Below, in pieces: positions 14,200-14,232 of a stretch of 14,232 bases of DNA. Under the pieces are notes generated by a model, which was given only the letters and a program-made list of their open reading frames with translations, made no database searches and had not been told where the DNA came from. Where the stretch lies: assembly GCA_964466745.1 (NCBI GenBank), contig CAYXOX010000073.1:1-14232 (forward strand), written 5' to 3'. Each line of letters begins with the position of its first letter. The first letter of the stretch is position 1. The stretch comes from CAYXOX01 sp964466745. Its GTDB lineage: Bacteria; Pseudomonadota; Alphaproteobacteria; Rhodobacterales; Rhodobacteraceae. The position numbers and the translations under genes are program-made.

Positions 14200-14232
14200 A
14201 CTTTGGCCCCCAAATACCTCGGGGTCCGGGGC
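14200..14232 (-). repeat. Right arm of inverted repeat, cut by the window edge
   Basis: Exact reverse complement of 13949-13981 over all 33 bases up to the last base of the window. The match probably continues outside, where AGCGCCCC would be expected. The arms are 218 bp apart. In its own reading direction this copy would follow a minus-strand gene lying to the right of the window. Confidence 0.85.

Larger units (their letters stand above)
13883..14232. other. Non-coding right end bounded by inverted repeats
   Basis: No convincing gene follows the CoA-transferase. Short open frames on both strands have no start signals and run through the repeats. The stretch holds two inverted copies of a 33-bp repeat, a small hairpin CCCGGC-CTT-GCCGGG at 14046-14060, and a GGGAGCGCTCCC palindrome near the right arm. 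No tRNA or known small RNA motif was recognised. Confidence 0.55.

Noticed and set aside
14063..14232. Open frame MHPSEPLLAAPERV running off the right edge
   Set aside because: No ribosome binding site, biased composition, and it reads through the inverted repeat arm; more likely non-coding.
1..14232. CRISPR array, tRNA, rRNA, phage or transposase genes
   Set aside because: No regularly spaced direct repeats, no tRNA T-loop pattern outside coding sequence, no rRNA stretches and no integrase or transposase motifs were seen in any frame.

Overview
The window is about 70% GC with strong codon bias. It reads as chromosomal DNA of an alphaproteobacterium of the Rhodobacterales/Rhodobacteraceae type. 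The grounds are the LepA and L28 sequence style, a PCu(A)C copper chaperone paired with a small Cys-containing DUF2946-like protein, a TAXI-type TRAP transporter with fused permease, MeaB, and a GC-rich repeat around GAGGTATTTGGGG that I remember from this group. The family assignment is inference; no rRNA, tRNA or CRISPR is visible.

Layout from left to right. (1) 1-2097, minus strand: the 5' 95% of lepA, running off the left edge, preceded by a 57-aa single-span membrane protein gene with its own terminator. (2) 2233-2990: an 86-aa membrane protein gene (minus) and a 106-aa secreted four-cysteine protein gene (plus), divergent from two well-formed back-to-back promoters. (3) 3114-4033, minus: a two-gene copper unit (DUF2946-like protein, then a PCu(A)C chaperone). 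(4) 4229-5756, minus: rpmB (ribosomal protein L28) and, upstream of it behind a terminator, meaB (G-protein chaperone of adenosylcobalamin-dependent acyl-CoA mutases). (5) 6027-8483, plus: hrpB, a complete DExH-box helicase. (6) 8557-11715, minus: a TAXI-TRAP solute uptake operon, binding protein first and fused permease second, with a strong hairpin between them. (7) 11945-13882, plus: a 645-aa acyl-CoA:acetate/3-ketoacid CoA-transferase, divergent from the TRAP operon. (8) 13883-14232: non-coding DNA bounded by a perfect 33-bp inverted repeat whose right arm stops exactly at the window edge.

Most of the region is ordinary core and housekeeping content. The uptake operon and the divergent CoA-transferase could form one unit: import of a small organic acid, then activation to its CoA ester. 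MeaB would serve a mutase encoded elsewhere, for example in propionyl-CoA or ethylmalonyl-CoA metabolism. That link is inference from gene order.

The points most worth checking are: (a) LepA lacks seven residues exactly where the G4 motif (NKID) belongs, by an in-frame gap; (b) four genes without a Shine-Dalgarno sequence have a promoter-like element placed so that transcription would start at or next to the AUG, suggesting leaderless mRNAs; (c) the inverted repeat pair at the right end; (d) the hairpin with a plus-strand T-tract inside the TRAP operon. I found no clear previously undescribed multi-gene system.
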